Below, in pieces: positions 8,932-18,647 of a stretch of 64,000 nucleotides of DNA. The notes beneath the pieces are model-generated. The model saw only the letters and a list, made by a program, of their open reading frames with translations, searched no databases and was not told the origin of the DNA. The position numbers and the translations under genes were made by a program. This DNA comes from 3107 sp965216225 (GTDB lineage: Bacteria > Pseudomonadota > Alphaproteobacteria > Rhodobacterales > Rhodobacteraceae): positions 186,001 to 250,000 of the forward strand of contig CBDCFF010000033.1 of NCBI GenBank assembly GCA_965216225.1, given 5' to 3'. Within the stretch, counting starts at the first letter, position 1. Each line of letters opens with the position of its first letter.

Positions 8932-9720
8932 ATGCCTGAACTGATGAAGGGAAAGCGCGGCCTGATCATGGGGGTCGCCAATGAACGCTCGATTGCCTGG
9001 GGAATCGCCAGGGCCATGGCGGATGAAGGGGCGGAACTGGCCTTTACCTATCAGGGAGAGGCATTCGGCAAGCGGGTGAAACCACTGGCCGAAAGCGTGG
9101 ACTCGAAGATTCTGATCGACGTTGATGTGATGGATGACGCAAAAATGGACGCGGCATTCGAACGGCTGGGCAACGAATGGGGCAGCCTGGATTTCGCCGT
9201 TTACGCGATCGCCTATTCCGACAGGAACGAACTGACGGGGCGGTTCATCAACACCACCCGCGACAATTTCCGCAATTCCCTGTGCATTTCCTGCCATTCC
9301 TTCATCGACGTTGCAAGGCGGTCTTCGGAAATCATGCCCGATGGCGGTACGCTGCTGACGCTGACCTATCAGGGATCAAACCGGGTGACGCCCTTTTACA
9401 ACGTGATGGGCGTGGCCAAGGCGGCGCTGGAAAGCTCTGTCCGCTATCTGGCCAATGATCTTGGCCCGCAGGGCATCCGCGTGAACGCGATCTCTCCCGG
9501 TCCGATGAAAACGCTGGCAGGCGCGGCCATCGGCGGCGCGCGCAAGACCTTCCGCCAGACCGAGGCCAATTCCCCGCTGCGCGCCAACGCGACGCTGGAG
9601 GCGATCGGCGGCACGGCGGTCTATCTGGCCTCGGATTACGGCGCCTGCACGTCAGGCGAAATCATCACCGTCGATGGCGGCTACCATGTGCTGGGTATGC
9701 CGCAGCCCGAGAACCTCTGA
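8932..9720 (+). CDS. fabI: enoyl-ACP reductase (NADH) FabI
   Basis: Last reduction step of each fatty acid elongation cycle. The 262-residue short-chain dehydrogenase-like protein has the nucleotide-binding start GLIMGVANERSIAWGIA, and the active-site residues Tyr146 (LTLTYQG), Tyr156 and Lys163 (YNVMGVAK) at the same numbers as in the E. coli enzyme. The C-terminus carries GEIITVDGGYHVLGM. It closes the fabABI operon. The region up to 9838 (118 bases) has no gene. Confidence 0.97.
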   Translation: MPELMKGKRGLIMGVANERSIAWGIARAMADEGAELAFTYQGEAFGKRVKPLAESVDSKILIDVDVMDDAKMDAAFERLGNEWGSLDFAVYAIAYSDRNELTGRFINTTRDNFRNSLCISCHSFIDVARRSSEIMPDGGTLLTLTYQGSNRVTPFYNVMGVAKAALESSVRYLANDLGPQGIRVNAISPGPMKTLAGAAIGGARKTFRQTEANSPLRANATLEAIGGTAVYLASDYGACTSGEIITVDGGYHVLGMPQPENL

Positions 9721-9838
9721 CGGTTCTTTCCCGAAGGCGCGCCTGCGCAGGGTATGCGGCAGTTGAACCGCGCTTTTGCGCAGGGGGTTTCCCTGACCGG
9801 ATGGCTGTGCAATTCTCCGCCCGAAAGAAGGAGGCTTG

Positions 9839-10525
9839 ATGCCGATCACGACCTGCATTTTCGACGCCTATGGCACGCTGTTTGACGTGGACCACGCGGC
9901 GCGCCGGGCGGCGGAAGAACCGGGGAATGAGGCGCTTGCGCCGTGCTGGCGCAAACTGGCGCAGACGTGGCGGCTCAAGCAGTTGCAATACTCGTGGCTC
10001 AGGGCTGTCACCGGGATGCACGCGGATTTCTGGACCGTCACGCAGGACGGGCTCGATTGGGCGATGGAGGCGGCGGGCCTGTCGGACCAGCGTCTTCGGG
10101 AAAGGCTCTTGCAGCTTTACCGGGAACTGGAAGTCTATCCGGAGGTTCCCCGGATGCTGGCCGATCTCGGGGCGGCGGGTTTCGCCACGGCGATCCTGTC
10201 GAACGGCTCGCCCGACATGCTGGCGGCGGCCACAAAAAGCGGCGGCATCGCCGACTTGCTGGACGATGTTCTGTCGGCAGAGGCTGTGGGCATCTTCAAA
10301 CCCGCGCGCGCCGTCTATGGCATGGTCGGCACACGGTTCGGGTGCGCCGCACACGATGTGCTGTTCGCCTCCGCCAACGGCTGGGATGCGGCAGGCGCGG
10401 CAGGCCATGGCTTCAACACCGTCTGGGTCAACCGCGCCGGCGACCCCACGGATCGCCTGCCCTGGCGACCCCACCATATCCGCACAGACCTCTCGACCAT
10501 TCCCCAACTTGCCGGAACCCTCTGA
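9839..10525 (+). CDS. haloacid dehalogenase, type II (HAD superfamily)
   Basis: A 228-residue HAD hydrolase of the 2-haloacid dehalogenase type. Motif I is CIFDAYGTLFDV (nucleophile Asp9), motif II is ILSNGSP, the lysine of motif III lies in GIFKPARAVYG, and motif IV in LFASANGWDAAGA. The start is the ATG at 9839 with a strong AAGAAGGAGG ribosome-binding site just upstream. It begins a three-gene operon with the alpha/beta hydrolase 4 bases downstream. The natural substrate may be a haloacid or a phosphate ester; sequence alone does not decide. Confidence 0.85.
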   Translation: MPITTCIFDAYGTLFDVDHAARRAAEEPGNEALAPCWRKLAQTWRLKQLQYSWLRAVTGMHADFWTVTQDGLDWAMEAAGLSDQRLRERLLQLYRELEVYPEVPRMLADLGAAGFATAILSNGSPDMLAAATKSGGIADLLDDVLSAEAVGIFKPARAVYGMVGTRFGCAAHDVLFASANGWDAAGAAGHGFNTVWVNRAGDPTDRLPWRPHHIRTDLSTIPQLAGTL

Positions 10526-10529
10526 ACCC

Positions 10530-11351
10530 ATGGAACATTTTCACGCATCCGATGGCGTTCGCCTGGCCTACCGGGACGAAGGAAGCGGCCTGCCGCTCCT
10601 CTGTCTGTCGGGCCTGACCCGCAATTCCACCGATTTCGACCATGTTGCGCCCCATCTGGCGCATGTGCGGTTGATCCGGCTTGATTATCGCGGCCGCGGG
10701 CAGTCCGGCCGGGCCGATTACCGGACCTATACGATCAGGCGCGAGGCCCGTGACACGGTGGAACTGCTGGATCACCTCGGGCTGGAACGAGCCGCCATTC
10801 TGGGCACGTCGCGCGGCGGGCTGATCGCCATGGCTCTGGCGGCAACCGCAAAGGCGCGTCTTCTGGGGGTTTGCCTCAACGACATCGGACCCGAACTGAA
10901 TCCGGAGGGTCTGACATTCATCATGTCATATCTGGGCCGCAGCCCCAAGAGCAAAACCCACGCGGACGCGGCGCGGGCGCGGGCAAGGCAGATGACCGGG
11001 TTCGAGAACGTCCCGATGGCACGCTGGCTGGACGAGGTGCGCAGATTCTTTCCCGAAACCGGGGATGGTCTGGGCATCGACTACGACCCGAAGCTGCGTG
11101 ATGCAATCGAAGAAGGCTCCCATGCGCCGGCCCCGGACCTCTGGCCGGTTTTCGATTGCCTTGAAGACCTGCCGCTGGCGCTGATTCGCGGTGAAAACTC
11201 CGATCTGCTGTCTTCAAAAACGGCATCGGAAATGCGGCGGCGCAGGCCCGACATGCTCTTTGCCGACATACCGGGCCGGGGCCATGTGCCGTTTCTGGAC
11301 GAAACCGAAAGCCTTGATATTCTGAACAGGTTCCTGGACCGGATCGGATGA
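10530..11351 (+). CDS. alpha/beta hydrolase
   Basis: A 273-residue alpha/beta-fold hydrolase starting MEHFHASDGVRLAYRDEG. The nucleophile elbow is LGTSRGG (Ser94), the oxyanion region is LSGLTRNSTDF, the acid probably lies in LALIRGENSDLLS, and the base is in IPGRGHVPFLDE. The start just after the HAD gene gives normal length; the longer upstream frame overlaps the HAD gene and is spurious. Its stop overlaps the next start (ATGA), so the three genes are translationally coupled. Substrate unknown. Confidence 0.83.
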   Translation: MEHFHASDGVRLAYRDEGSGLPLLCLSGLTRNSTDFDHVAPHLAHVRLIRLDYRGRGQSGRADYRTYTIRREARDTVELLDHLGLERAAILGTSRGGLIAMALAATAKARLLGVCLNDIGPELNPEGLTFIMSYLGRSPKSKTHADAARARARQMTGFENVPMARWLDEVRRFFPETGDGLGIDYDPKLRDAIEEGSHAPAPDLWPVFDCLEDLPLALIRGENSDLLSSKTASEMRRRRPDMLFADIPGRGHVPFLDETESLDILNRFLDRIG

Positions 11352-12328
11352 CCGGCATCGCGATGATCGAGGCCGCCGCCGAACGGCTGCGCGGCCACGC
11401 GCGAAGAACGCCGCTTCTCTCCTCTCCCTTTCTGGATGAGATCGCCGGGCGGCGGGTCTTCGTCAAACCCGAATGCCTGCAACACACCGGCAGTTTCAAG
11501 TTTCGCGGCGCATGGTCGGCGGTGTCGGCACTGGACCCTGCGACCCGCGCCAGGGGTGTCGTGGCCTTTTCCTCGGGCAATCACGCGCAAGGGGTGGCCT
11601 GTGCCGCACAGCGCCACGGCATCCCCTCGGTGATCGTGATGCCCAGGGATGCGCCGCGCCTGAAGGTCCGCAATACCGGTGCGATTGGCGCGGAAATCGT
11701 GCTCTGCGACCGCGAAACCGAAGACCGCGACGCCATCGGCGCCCGGCTGGCCGGGGAACGCGGCCTCACGCTCATCAAACCCTTCGACGATCCGCAGGTG
11801 ATTGCCGGGCAAGGCACGACCGGGCTGGAAATCGCCGAACAGGCTGCGGAGCATGGCATCGGCAACGCCGATGTGCTGATCTGCTGCGGCGGCGGCGGGC
11901 TCAGTTCCGGCATCGCACTGGCATTGAATGCGAAGGCCCCCGCCCTGCGCCCGCGAACGGTAGAGCCGGAAGGGTTCGACGATGTTGCCCGTTCCCTCCG
12001 CTCCGGCAGGGTCGAGCGGAACGACAGCTCCGTCGGCAGCATCTGTGACGCCATCGTCACCCCCTGCCCCGGCCAAATCACATTCCCGATCCTGAAACGG
12101 CTCTGCGGTCCGGGCATTGCGGTGCCGGATGAGGATTGCCTGCGGGCCATGGCCGCCGCCTTCGTGCGGCTCAAGATCGTGCTGGAACCCGGCGGCGCCG
12201 TTGCCCTTGCCGCCGCGCTTTTTCAGCCCCGGCGGATGGAAACCGACACGGTGATCTGCGTCGCCTCCGGCGGTAACGTGGACCCGGAGATGTTCCAGAC
12301 CGCGCTCGGCAGATATGGCGAGCCGTGA
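11348..12328 (+). CDS. PLP-dependent threonine/serine dehydratase family protein
   Basis: A 326-residue fold-type II pyridoxal-phosphate enzyme. The cofactor lysine is in TGSFKFRGA (Lys51), the phosphate-binding loop is CCGGGGLSSG, and SSGNHAQGVA is the conserved substrate loop. There is no C-terminal ACT regulatory domain, so it resembles catabolic threonine dehydratases or serine/threonine racemases more than biosynthetic IlvA. It overlaps the hydrolase gene by 4 bases and ends the operon. Confidence 0.85.
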   Translation: MTGIAMIEAAAERLRGHARRTPLLSSPFLDEIAGRRVFVKPECLQHTGSFKFRGAWSAVSALDPATRARGVVAFSSGNHAQGVACAAQRHGIPSVIVMPRDAPRLKVRNTGAIGAEIVLCDRETEDRDAIGARLAGERGLTLIKPFDDPQVIAGQGTTGLEIAEQAAEHGIGNADVLICCGGGGLSSGIALALNAKAPALRPRTVEPEGFDDVARSLRSGRVERNDSSVGSICDAIVTPCPGQITFPILKRLCGPGIAVPDEDCLRAMAAAFVRLKIVLEPGGAVALAAALFQPRRMETDTVICVASGGNVDPEMFQTALGRYGEP

Positions 12329-12454
12329 CCCGTTTCACGATTGCCTGTTTCAGCATGTCCGATCCCGGGCCCTGATGGTGCGATTCGTGCGTTTGAACGG
12401 AAGCAGGCACCACGGGACGGATACGCCGCGACCACGCGCGCCGACCCTGAAAAT

Positions 12455-12475
12455 GACCACCGGAATCCGGTGGTC
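12455..12475 (-). terminator. intrinsic terminator after rne
   Basis: GACCACCGG and CCGGTGGTC form a perfect 9-base-pair stem around AAT. On the minus strand it lies 12 bases after the rne stop and runs into ATTTTC; it could also serve the convergent operon ending at 12328. Confidence 0.75.
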
Positions 12476-12486
12476 AATCCATTTCC

Positions 12487-15087
12487 CTACCGCTTGACCG
12501 ACCACCAGCCCCGGCGGCGCGGCTTCTTTTCCGGCTCAGCCGTCACCGCCGGTTCCGGCGTTTCTGCGGACGGCGCCTGCCCTGACTGCGCCTCTGCCGG
12601 CGCGGCAACCGGGGCAGATGATTCATTCGCAACAACAGGTTCCGAATCGGGGGCCGAATCAGGGGTCGGATCGGGGGTCGCAGCGGATTTCTCCTCCACT
12701 GCCGCAGATACCGTTTTCGCTTCCGGCGGCGCAGAGGTTGCGGCGGCCTCGGCCCCCTCTTCGGGCATCGCGGTTTTCTTCCTGCGCACTCTTGTCAGGC
12801 GCTTTTTGGGCGCCGGCTCTTCCACCGTTTGCGCAGGCGCTTCGACGGACGCCGCAGCGGGCGCGCCATCCGTGTGGGTATCCGCCGCCTTGACGGATTT
12901 CCTGCGCACACGGTGCGTTTCCCTGTTCGGGGCCTCGTCGGTCGCCGACACGCCTGCGGGGGCATCCGCGTCTGTCCGGGCGCCATCCGCGACGGCCTCC
13001 GCCTGCCCGGGGCTTTCTTCGGTCCCGGCAGCCATCTCGCCCTGGCCGTCCCGACGACGACGCCCGCGACGGCGGCGTTTCTTTTTCGGCGCGGTGGTTT
13101 CGCCATCCTCTTCGCTGACCGGGCTCTCTGCTGCCTCATCGGGCATGTCCGGCGCCATCGCATCGGCCGACACGACCGGGGGCGGGGCCGTTTCCGTCAC
13201 CCGTCGGGTCGCGGTCTTGAAACGCTCGACCGAGAAATCAGGGCTGATCAGGAACGGATCGGCCTCGACCCGGATCGCCAGGCCATAGTCCGCCTCGATC
13301 CGGGTCAGATGCTCACGCTTGGTGTTGATCAGGAAATTCACGACCCCGACCGGCGCCTTCAGCAGCACCTCACGCGACTGGCGGCGCACGCCCTCATTTT
13401 CCAGTTGGCGCAGGATGGTCAGCGCCAGACTGTCATCCGACCGGATCAGTCCGGTGCCGTGGCAATGGTTGCAGGGCTGGGTCGTCACCTCGATCATCCC
13501 CGGACGCAGACGCTGGCGGCTCATCTCCAGCAGGCCAAAGCCGGAAATCCTGCCGACCTGAATCCGCGCGCGATCGGTTTTCAGTTTCTCCTTGAGACGC
13601 TTTTCGACCGCCGCATTGTTCCTGCGATCATCCATGTCGATGAAGTCGATGACGATCAGTCCGGCCAGATCGCGCAACCGCAATTGCCGCGCCACCTCTT
13701 CCGACGCTTCCAGATTGGTCCTGAGCGCGGTCTCCTCGATCGAGCCTTCCCTGGTCGCCTTGCCGGAGTTCACGTCAATCGCGACCAGCGCCTCGGTCAC
13801 GCCGATCACGATGTAGCCGCCCGATTTCAGCCGCACCGTCGGGTTGAACATCTCGTCCAGATAGCTTTCCACCTGATAACGCGCAAAAAGCGGCATCGGG
13901 TCCGAATGGCACTTCACATTCTTGGCGTGGGAGGGCATGATCATCTTCATGAAATCCTTGGCGGTGCGATAGGCCGCCTCGCCTTCCACGACAACCTCGT
14001 CAATCTCGCGGCTGTAAAGATCGCGGATCGACCTTTTGATCAGGTCGCCCTCTTCGTAAATCTTCGCCGGGGCGATGGATTTCAGGGTCAGTTCGCGGAT
14101 CTGTTCCCACAGTCGTTGAAGAAATTCGTAATCGCGCTTGATCTCTGCCTTGGTCCGCATGGCCCCCGCCGTGCGGATGATCAGGCCGGCCCCCTGCGGC
14201 ACTTCGATTTCCGCCGCAGCCGTTTTCAGCTTCTTCCGGTCTGTGGCATTGGTGATCTTGCGGGAAATCCCGCCACCGCGCGCGGTGTTGGGCATAAGCA
14301 CACAATAGCGACCCGCCAGCGACAGGTAAGTGGTCAGCGCCGCGCCTTTGTTGCCTCGCTCCTCTTTCACCACCTGCACCAGCAGAATCTGGCGAACCTT
14401 GATGACCTCCTGAATCCTGTAACGCTTCGGGCGCGGCTTGCGCTGATGGCGGATTTCCTCTGCTACATCCTCGTCGGCGACCGACTCGATCGCATCATCC
14501 TTTTCGGAAGCATCCAGATGCCTGGGGCCGTCATCCTCATCGGCTTCGTATTCCCCGCCATCCCCCGGCGCGGCGCCGTCCGGCAGGGGTTCTGCCGAAG
14601 TCGCCACAGCCGATTCCGCGTCGGCGCCTTCATCCGCAGTGTCGGCCTCGATGCCGCCCTCCAGATCAATGACATCCATGCCGCTGATTTCCCCGGTTTT
14701 CACCGCATCGCCGGAAACCGTCCTTGCCGCCCTGGGGCGAGAGTGGGAACGCCGTTTCCTGAGCGCGGGTTTCTCGTCCTCCTCCTTCATCGCCTCGGCA
14801 TGGGCGCGCTCTTCCTCCAGCAGCACCTGACGATCGGCGACGGGGATCTGGTAGTAATCCGGATGAATCTCGGAAAACGCGAGGAAACCATGGCGATTGC
14901 CGCCATAATCCACGAAAGCCGCCTGCAAGGACGGCTCGACCCGCGCAACTTTCGCTAGGTAGATGTTGCCAGCAAGCTGGCGTTTGTTCCCGGACTCAAA
15001 ATCGAACTCCTCAACCTTGTTTCCGTCGGCCACAACCACGCGAGTCTCCTCGGCGTGGGTGGCATCAATAAGCATTTTCTTGGCCAT
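12487..15087 (-). CDS. rne: ribonuclease E
   Basis: Endonuclease for mRNA decay and rRNA processing and scaffold of the degradosome. The 866-residue protein begins MAKKMLIDATHAEETRVV, with the S1 RNA-binding segment (NIYLAKVARVEPSLQAAFVDYGG) interrupted by a low-complexity acidic/basic insert from about residue 105 to 235, a feature of alphaproteobacterial RNase E. The catalytic DNase I-like part has LAGLIVIDFIDMDDRRNN, and the zinc-link cysteines are in TTQPCNHCHGTG. The C-terminal 220 residues are disordered, rich in Pro, Ala and Arg (KKKRRRRGRRRRDGQ), the usual RNA- and partner-binding tail. A terminator follows. Confidence 0.95.
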   Translation of the reverse strand: MAKKMLIDATHAEETRVVVADGNKVEEFDFESGNKRQLAGNIYLAKVARVEPSLQAAFVDYGGNRHGFLAFSEIHPDYYQIPVADRQVLLEEERAHAEAMKEEDEKPALRKRRSHSRPRAARTVSGDAVKTGEISGMDVIDLEGGIEADTADEGADAESAVATSAEPLPDGAAPGDGGEYEADEDDGPRHLDASEKDDAIESVADEDVAEEIRHQRKPRPKRYRIQEVIKVRQILLVQVVKEERGNKGAALTTYLSLAGRYCVLMPNTARGGGISRKITNATDRKKLKTAAAEIEVPQGAGLIIRTAGAMRTKAEIKRDYEFLQRLWEQIRELTLKSIAPAKIYEEGDLIKRSIRDLYSREIDEVVVEGEAAYRTAKDFMKMIMPSHAKNVKCHSDPMPLFARYQVESYLDEMFNPTVRLKSGGYIVIGVTEALVAIDVNSGKATREGSIEETALRTNLEASEEVARQLRLRDLAGLIVIDFIDMDDRRNNAAVEKRLKEKLKTDRARIQVGRISGFGLLEMSRQRLRPGMIEVTTQPCNHCHGTGLIRSDDSLALTILRQLENEGVRRQSREVLLKAPVGVVNFLINTKREHLTRIEADYGLAIRVEADPFLISPDFSVERFKTATRRVTETAPPPVVSADAMAPDMPDEAAESPVSEEDGETTAPKKKRRRRGRRRRDGQGEMAAGTEESPGQAEAVADGARTDADAPAGVSATDEAPNRETHRVRRKSVKAADTHTDGAPAAASVEAPAQTVEEPAPKKRLTRVRRKKTAMPEEGAEAAATSAPPEAKTVSAAVEEKSAATPDPTPDSAPDSEPVVANESSAPVAAPAEAQSGQAPSAETPEPAVTAEPEKKPRRRGWWSVKR

Positions 15088-15522
15088 GAAATCTCTTCAC
15101 ACCGCCCGACGCACCCTGCCTCTGGCGGGGCGATACGATGGCGGCAACATGTTCGGGCAATGTCCGACGCGGGCACAGGACGAATCGTGGGTATTTTCCT
15201 CAACGCTCTGATCCTGTTCAACAATTCACGCCTCATCGCGGTTCTTCCCTGATGCCGAAGGCATCTGTTCACACGCCCGGCCAGTGTCGGCCCTCGGGCA
15301 ATAATGCGGTCTTTCAACCTGCTTTGTCTGTTCCGAATGCAGAAGATCTGACCTGCCGCACCTCAAGAACAGCGAAACTTTCCATGCGGTCCGTTTGATA
15401 ACCGGAACCCTGCGTGTGCAACATAAATGCGAATGTGGGAAAATTACAATGGGAAAAATCACCAGGCCGGGAAAAACCGACGGAATCGCCGTGCCGCCCT
15501 GTTGTCGCAGCGGTCGCGTGGC
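15088..15522 (-). promoter_or_regulatory. rne 5' leader region
   Basis: About 435 bases between rne and the response-regulator gene hold no convincing coding sequence. Long untranslated leaders that autoregulate RNase E are known in other bacteria, and this would be the corresponding place. On the minus strand TTGCAC and TATCAA, about 15 bases apart near 15,380-15,405, are a weak promoter candidate. Confidence 0.35.
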
Positions 15523-16854
15523 CTACAGATAATTCGTCCGCTGCAATCCGTATTTCGCCATTTTCTCGTTCAGGGTCCGGCGCGGCAGCGACAGTTCTTT
15601 CATCACCTTGACAATGGAACCCCGGTGGCGGCGCATCGTGTTGTCGATCAGCATACGCTCAAAGGCTTCGACATATTCCTTCAGTGGCTTGCCTTCGGTG
15701 GTCACGATTGGCCGTATCTCGTCGCCATCGGTCGTCAGCAGGCTGGCGATGGCGCCAGAGCCGCGGCGGTTTTGCAGAACCGCGCGTTCGGCGACATTCA
15801 CGAGTTGCCGCACATTCCCCGGCCACGGCGCCTGCATCAACTGCGCAGCCTCCTGCGCGGTGACGGACGGTGCCGCGCACCCATATTCCCCGGCAAATTG
15901 CTCGGTCAGGCGGGTGAACAGAATCAGAATATCCTCGCCCCGGCTGCGCAGGGGCGGCAGGGTGATCCGCATCGCCGACAGACGGTAATAGAGGTCCGGC
16001 CGCAGCACGTCTTCCAGCGTCTTGTCCCGTGTTTGCAGGTTGGACACCGCCACGATCCGCGTTGCCGCCGGGGTTCCCAGATCGTTGATATAGCTCAACA
16101 GCCGGGCCTGAGCCACGGAACCCAGCGTTTCGACATCCTCCAGCACCAGCGTGCCGCCGCCGGCTTCCTCCGCCAATGGCTGCGCATCGCCATCCCTGCG
16201 GGGACCAAAAAGCCCCTGCGACAGGGCTTCATCTTCAAGCCCGGCGCAGGAAATCAGGGCGAAAGGCCGGTTTGCGCGCGGGCCAACCGCATGAAGCGCA
16301 TGTGCGACCAGCGATTTCCCGGTCCCGGTTTCGCCGTCGATCAGCACATGACCGTCAGCCTGCCCCAGGTCCAGTATATCTTCCCGCAAACGTCCCATTT
16401 CGGGCGATTTGCCGATCAGTTTCTCCATGATCGACGTGCCCCCCGACAACTCCCTGCGCAACGCGCGGCTGTCCAGCGTCAGACGGCGGCGGCGGGTCGC
16501 CTTTTGCACCAGTTCCGTCATCCTGTCGGGGTTGAAGGGCTTTTCCAGAAAATCGAGGGCGCCGACCCGCATCGCCTCCACCGCCATCGGAACATCGCCA
16601 TGACCGGTGATCATGATGACCGGCAACCCGCTATCGACGCTCATCAAACGCTTCAGAAACCGCATTCCGTCCATGCCCGGCATCCGGATATCGCTGACGA
16701 TCACCCCCGGATAATCGGCAGTCACCGCCTTCAGCGCCGCCTCGGCGCCGGAAAATGTCTCGGTGTCAAATCCCGACAGCGTCAGCCACTGGCTGATCGA
16801 CTGGCGCATGTCCTGCTCGTCATCGACGATTACAATTTTGATTGTCCGGGCCAT
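15523..16854 (-). CDS. DctD/NtrC-like response regulator lacking the GAFTGA motif
   Basis: A 443-residue regulator with receiver (KIVIVDDEQDMRQ; phospho-acceptor in VIVSDIRMPGMDG), AAA+ domain (Walker A GETGTGKS; arginine finger region RPDLYYRLS) and a C-terminal Fis-type helix-turn-helix (IVKVMKELSLPRRTLNEKM). The loop that normally reads ELFGxxxGAFTGA is replaced by QGLFGPRRDGDAQPL, and Walker B is LVLEDVE, so contact with sigma-54 is doubtful. It lies 7 bases downstream of its probable cognate kinase. By family resemblance it may control C4-dicarboxylate or related uptake, but no dct transporter is adjacent. Confidence 0.82.
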   Translation of the reverse strand: MARTIKIVIVDDEQDMRQSISQWLTLSGFDTETFSGAEAALKAVTADYPGVIVSDIRMPGMDGMRFLKRLMSVDSGLPVIMITGHGDVPMAVEAMRVGALDFLEKPFNPDRMTELVQKATRRRRLTLDSRALRRELSGGTSIMEKLIGKSPEMGRLREDILDLGQADGHVLIDGETGTGKSLVAHALHAVGPRANRPFALISCAGLEDEALSQGLFGPRRDGDAQPLAEEAGGGTLVLEDVETLGSVAQARLLSYINDLGTPAATRIVAVSNLQTRDKTLEDVLRPDLYYRLSAMRITLPPLRSRGEDILILFTRLTEQFAGEYGCAAPSVTAQEAAQLMQAPWPGNVRQLVNVAERAVLQNRRGSGAIASLLTTDGDEIRPIVTTEGKPLKEYVEAFERMLIDNTMRRHRGSIVKVMKELSLPRRTLNEKMAKYGLQRTNYL

Positions 16855-16861
16855 TCCCTGA

Positions 16862-18619
16862 TCACTCGGCTGCTTCGATGTCTTCGTTCAGTACGGGAAG
16901 CTGAATTTCAAACACTGCGCCGCCAGAGGGCCCGTTTCCGGCAATTAACCGCCCACCCAGATCGTTGACGATGCCCGACGCAATGGCAAGACCCAGCCCG
17001 ACACCGTCGCCGGGCCGCTTGGTCGTGTAGAAGGGTTCGAACAGGCTTTCCGGATCCTCTATGCCCTCGCCATTGTCGCGCACGGTCAGGGTGATGGCGT
17101 CGCCCGCCGACAAAAGCATTTCGATCACCGGCTGATCCACCTCTCTGGTGGCGTCCAGCGCGTTGCGCAAAAGGTTGATGATCACCTGCTCCAGCCGCAA
17201 CCGGTCCGCCATCGCCATGACCGGATCGCGCGGCAGTGAGGCATCGACACTGATCTGCCGGCTTTTCAGTTGCGGCTCCATCATCGACAGGGCCGAGGAT
17301 ACCGCATGGCGCACATCCACCGGTTCCAGCGCCGCCTCCCCCTTGCGCGCATAGCTTTTCAGTTGCCGCGTGATTGCGCCCATCCGCTCGATCAGATCGT
17401 CGATGCGCTGAAATGACGAAAGGGCCTCTTCCGGGCGTCGCCTGCGCAACAGCAGCTTGGCCCCGGCCAGATAGGTTTTCATTGCCGCAAGCGGCTGGTT
17501 CAGCTCATGGCTGACCGCCGCCGACATTTCGCCCATCGCCGCGAGTTTGGACGATTGTTCGATCGTCTGCTCGACCACTTGCAGGTTTTTCTCAGCCTTC
17601 TCGCGTTCGGCGATTTCGCGCTGAAGCCGCGCATTCAACGCCCGAAGCTCCACCGATTCCCGCTGGAATATCCGCGACCTGACCATCGCCTGCCGCGACA
17701 GCAGGTAAAAGGTCAGGGACAACAGGATGGCGAAGCCCATGATCTCCAGCGCCAGAACGCCATTCACCCTGCTGCGCACGGGCGAAAACGTGGTGTAGGA
17801 TGTCATCATCCAGCCACGGAACGGAATCCGCGCCTCAAGGCGCATGACGGCCTCGCCCCTCAGATAGGCGTCGGGCGGCAGGGCCCGCCAATCCGCGGTC
17901 GCCTGGAACGCGCGCAGAATTGCGGATGGGGCGGAACGCACCGCAAGCGCTTCCTCTTCCGTCAGCCCGCGCCAGCGCGGCTCGGTCGCCAGAATGATGC
18001 TGCCCTCGCTGTCCCTCACGATCACCGCATCCGAAATACCGGCCCACGAGGTTTCGAACTGCTTCAGATCCACCTTTGCAACGATCACGCCGACGCTGCG
18101 GCCCGATGAAACGACCCGGCGGGAATAGTGGAAATCCACCGCGCCGCTCTCGCCGCGATTGACGGTGAAAACGGTATCGGAGGACCGCATCGCCTCGATG
18201 AAATAGGCTTCGGACCTGTGCCCCGACCCGATCCGCTCGCGCAGCGTCGAGGCAACCGCCCTGCCATCGCGGTCCAGCAGCATCAGACTTTCGGCGCCGA
18301 TTTCCTCGATGAATGAAAACAGGCGCTGCGTGGTTTGCGAAAAGTCGCTGCTTTCCAGCGCACCGATAAGCGCCGCATCGCGTGAAAGAAGCTGCGGGAT
18401 GATCGCCGCGCGCCGCAACTCGCTCAGGAGGTTCCCGGAATAAAGCGCCAGCCGCACCTGCGCGCGGTTTCGCGTGGATTCGGTAAACCTTTCCGTCAGA
18501 AAGATATTCGTCATCCAGACAATCGCCACCTCGATCGCAATCAGCGAAATGATGACACTCCGCAGCCGCCATGACATGTGCCCGGATGTCGGCCCTTCTT
18601 TTGCAGCAACCTCGGTCAT
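16862..18619 (-). CDS. DctB-like sensor histidine kinase
   Basis: A 585-residue membrane kinase. Two membrane helices (about residues 20-42 and 290-310) enclose a double-Cache-like periplasmic sensor containing DRDGRAVASTLRERIG and FHYSRRVVSS. A coiled-coil stretch (LRALNARLQREIAEREKAEK) leads to the phospho-acceptor box AAVSHELNQPLAAMKTYL and the ATPase boxes NLLRNALDAT, DNGEGIEDPE and VGLGLAI. This layout is that of DctB. Its start is 28 bases from the first repeat of the CRISPR-like array, so its promoter must lie in or beyond the array, or it is read from the pur operon. Confidence 0.85.
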   Translation of the reverse strand: MTEVAAKEGPTSGHMSWRLRSVIISLIAIEVAIVWMTNIFLTERFTESTRNRAQVRLALYSGNLLSELRRAAIIPQLLSRDAALIGALESSDFSQTTQRLFSFIEEIGAESLMLLDRDGRAVASTLRERIGSGHRSEAYFIEAMRSSDTVFTVNRGESGAVDFHYSRRVVSSGRSVGVIVAKVDLKQFETSWAGISDAVIVRDSEGSIILATEPRWRGLTEEEALAVRSAPSAILRAFQATADWRALPPDAYLRGEAVMRLEARIPFRGWMMTSYTTFSPVRSRVNGVLALEIMGFAILLSLTFYLLSRQAMVRSRIFQRESVELRALNARLQREIAEREKAEKNLQVVEQTIEQSSKLAAMGEMSAAVSHELNQPLAAMKTYLAGAKLLLRRRRPEEALSSFQRIDDLIERMGAITRQLKSYARKGEAALEPVDVRHAVSSALSMMEPQLKSRQISVDASLPRDPVMAMADRLRLEQVIINLLRNALDATREVDQPVIEMLLSAGDAITLTVRDNGEGIEDPESLFEPFYTTKRPGDGVGLGLAIASGIVNDLGGRLIAGNGPSGGAVFEIQLPVLNEDIEAAE

Positions 18620-18647
18620 TGTCAGAGTGTAGGGCCGGGCGCGGGCA

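Noticed and set aside
12829..14958. 709-codon open frame on the plus strand
   Set aside because: Antisense to rne, whose domains and motifs are unmistakable.
15427..16968. 513-codon open frame on the plus strand
   Set aside because: Antisense to the DctD-like gene; no recognisable domain.
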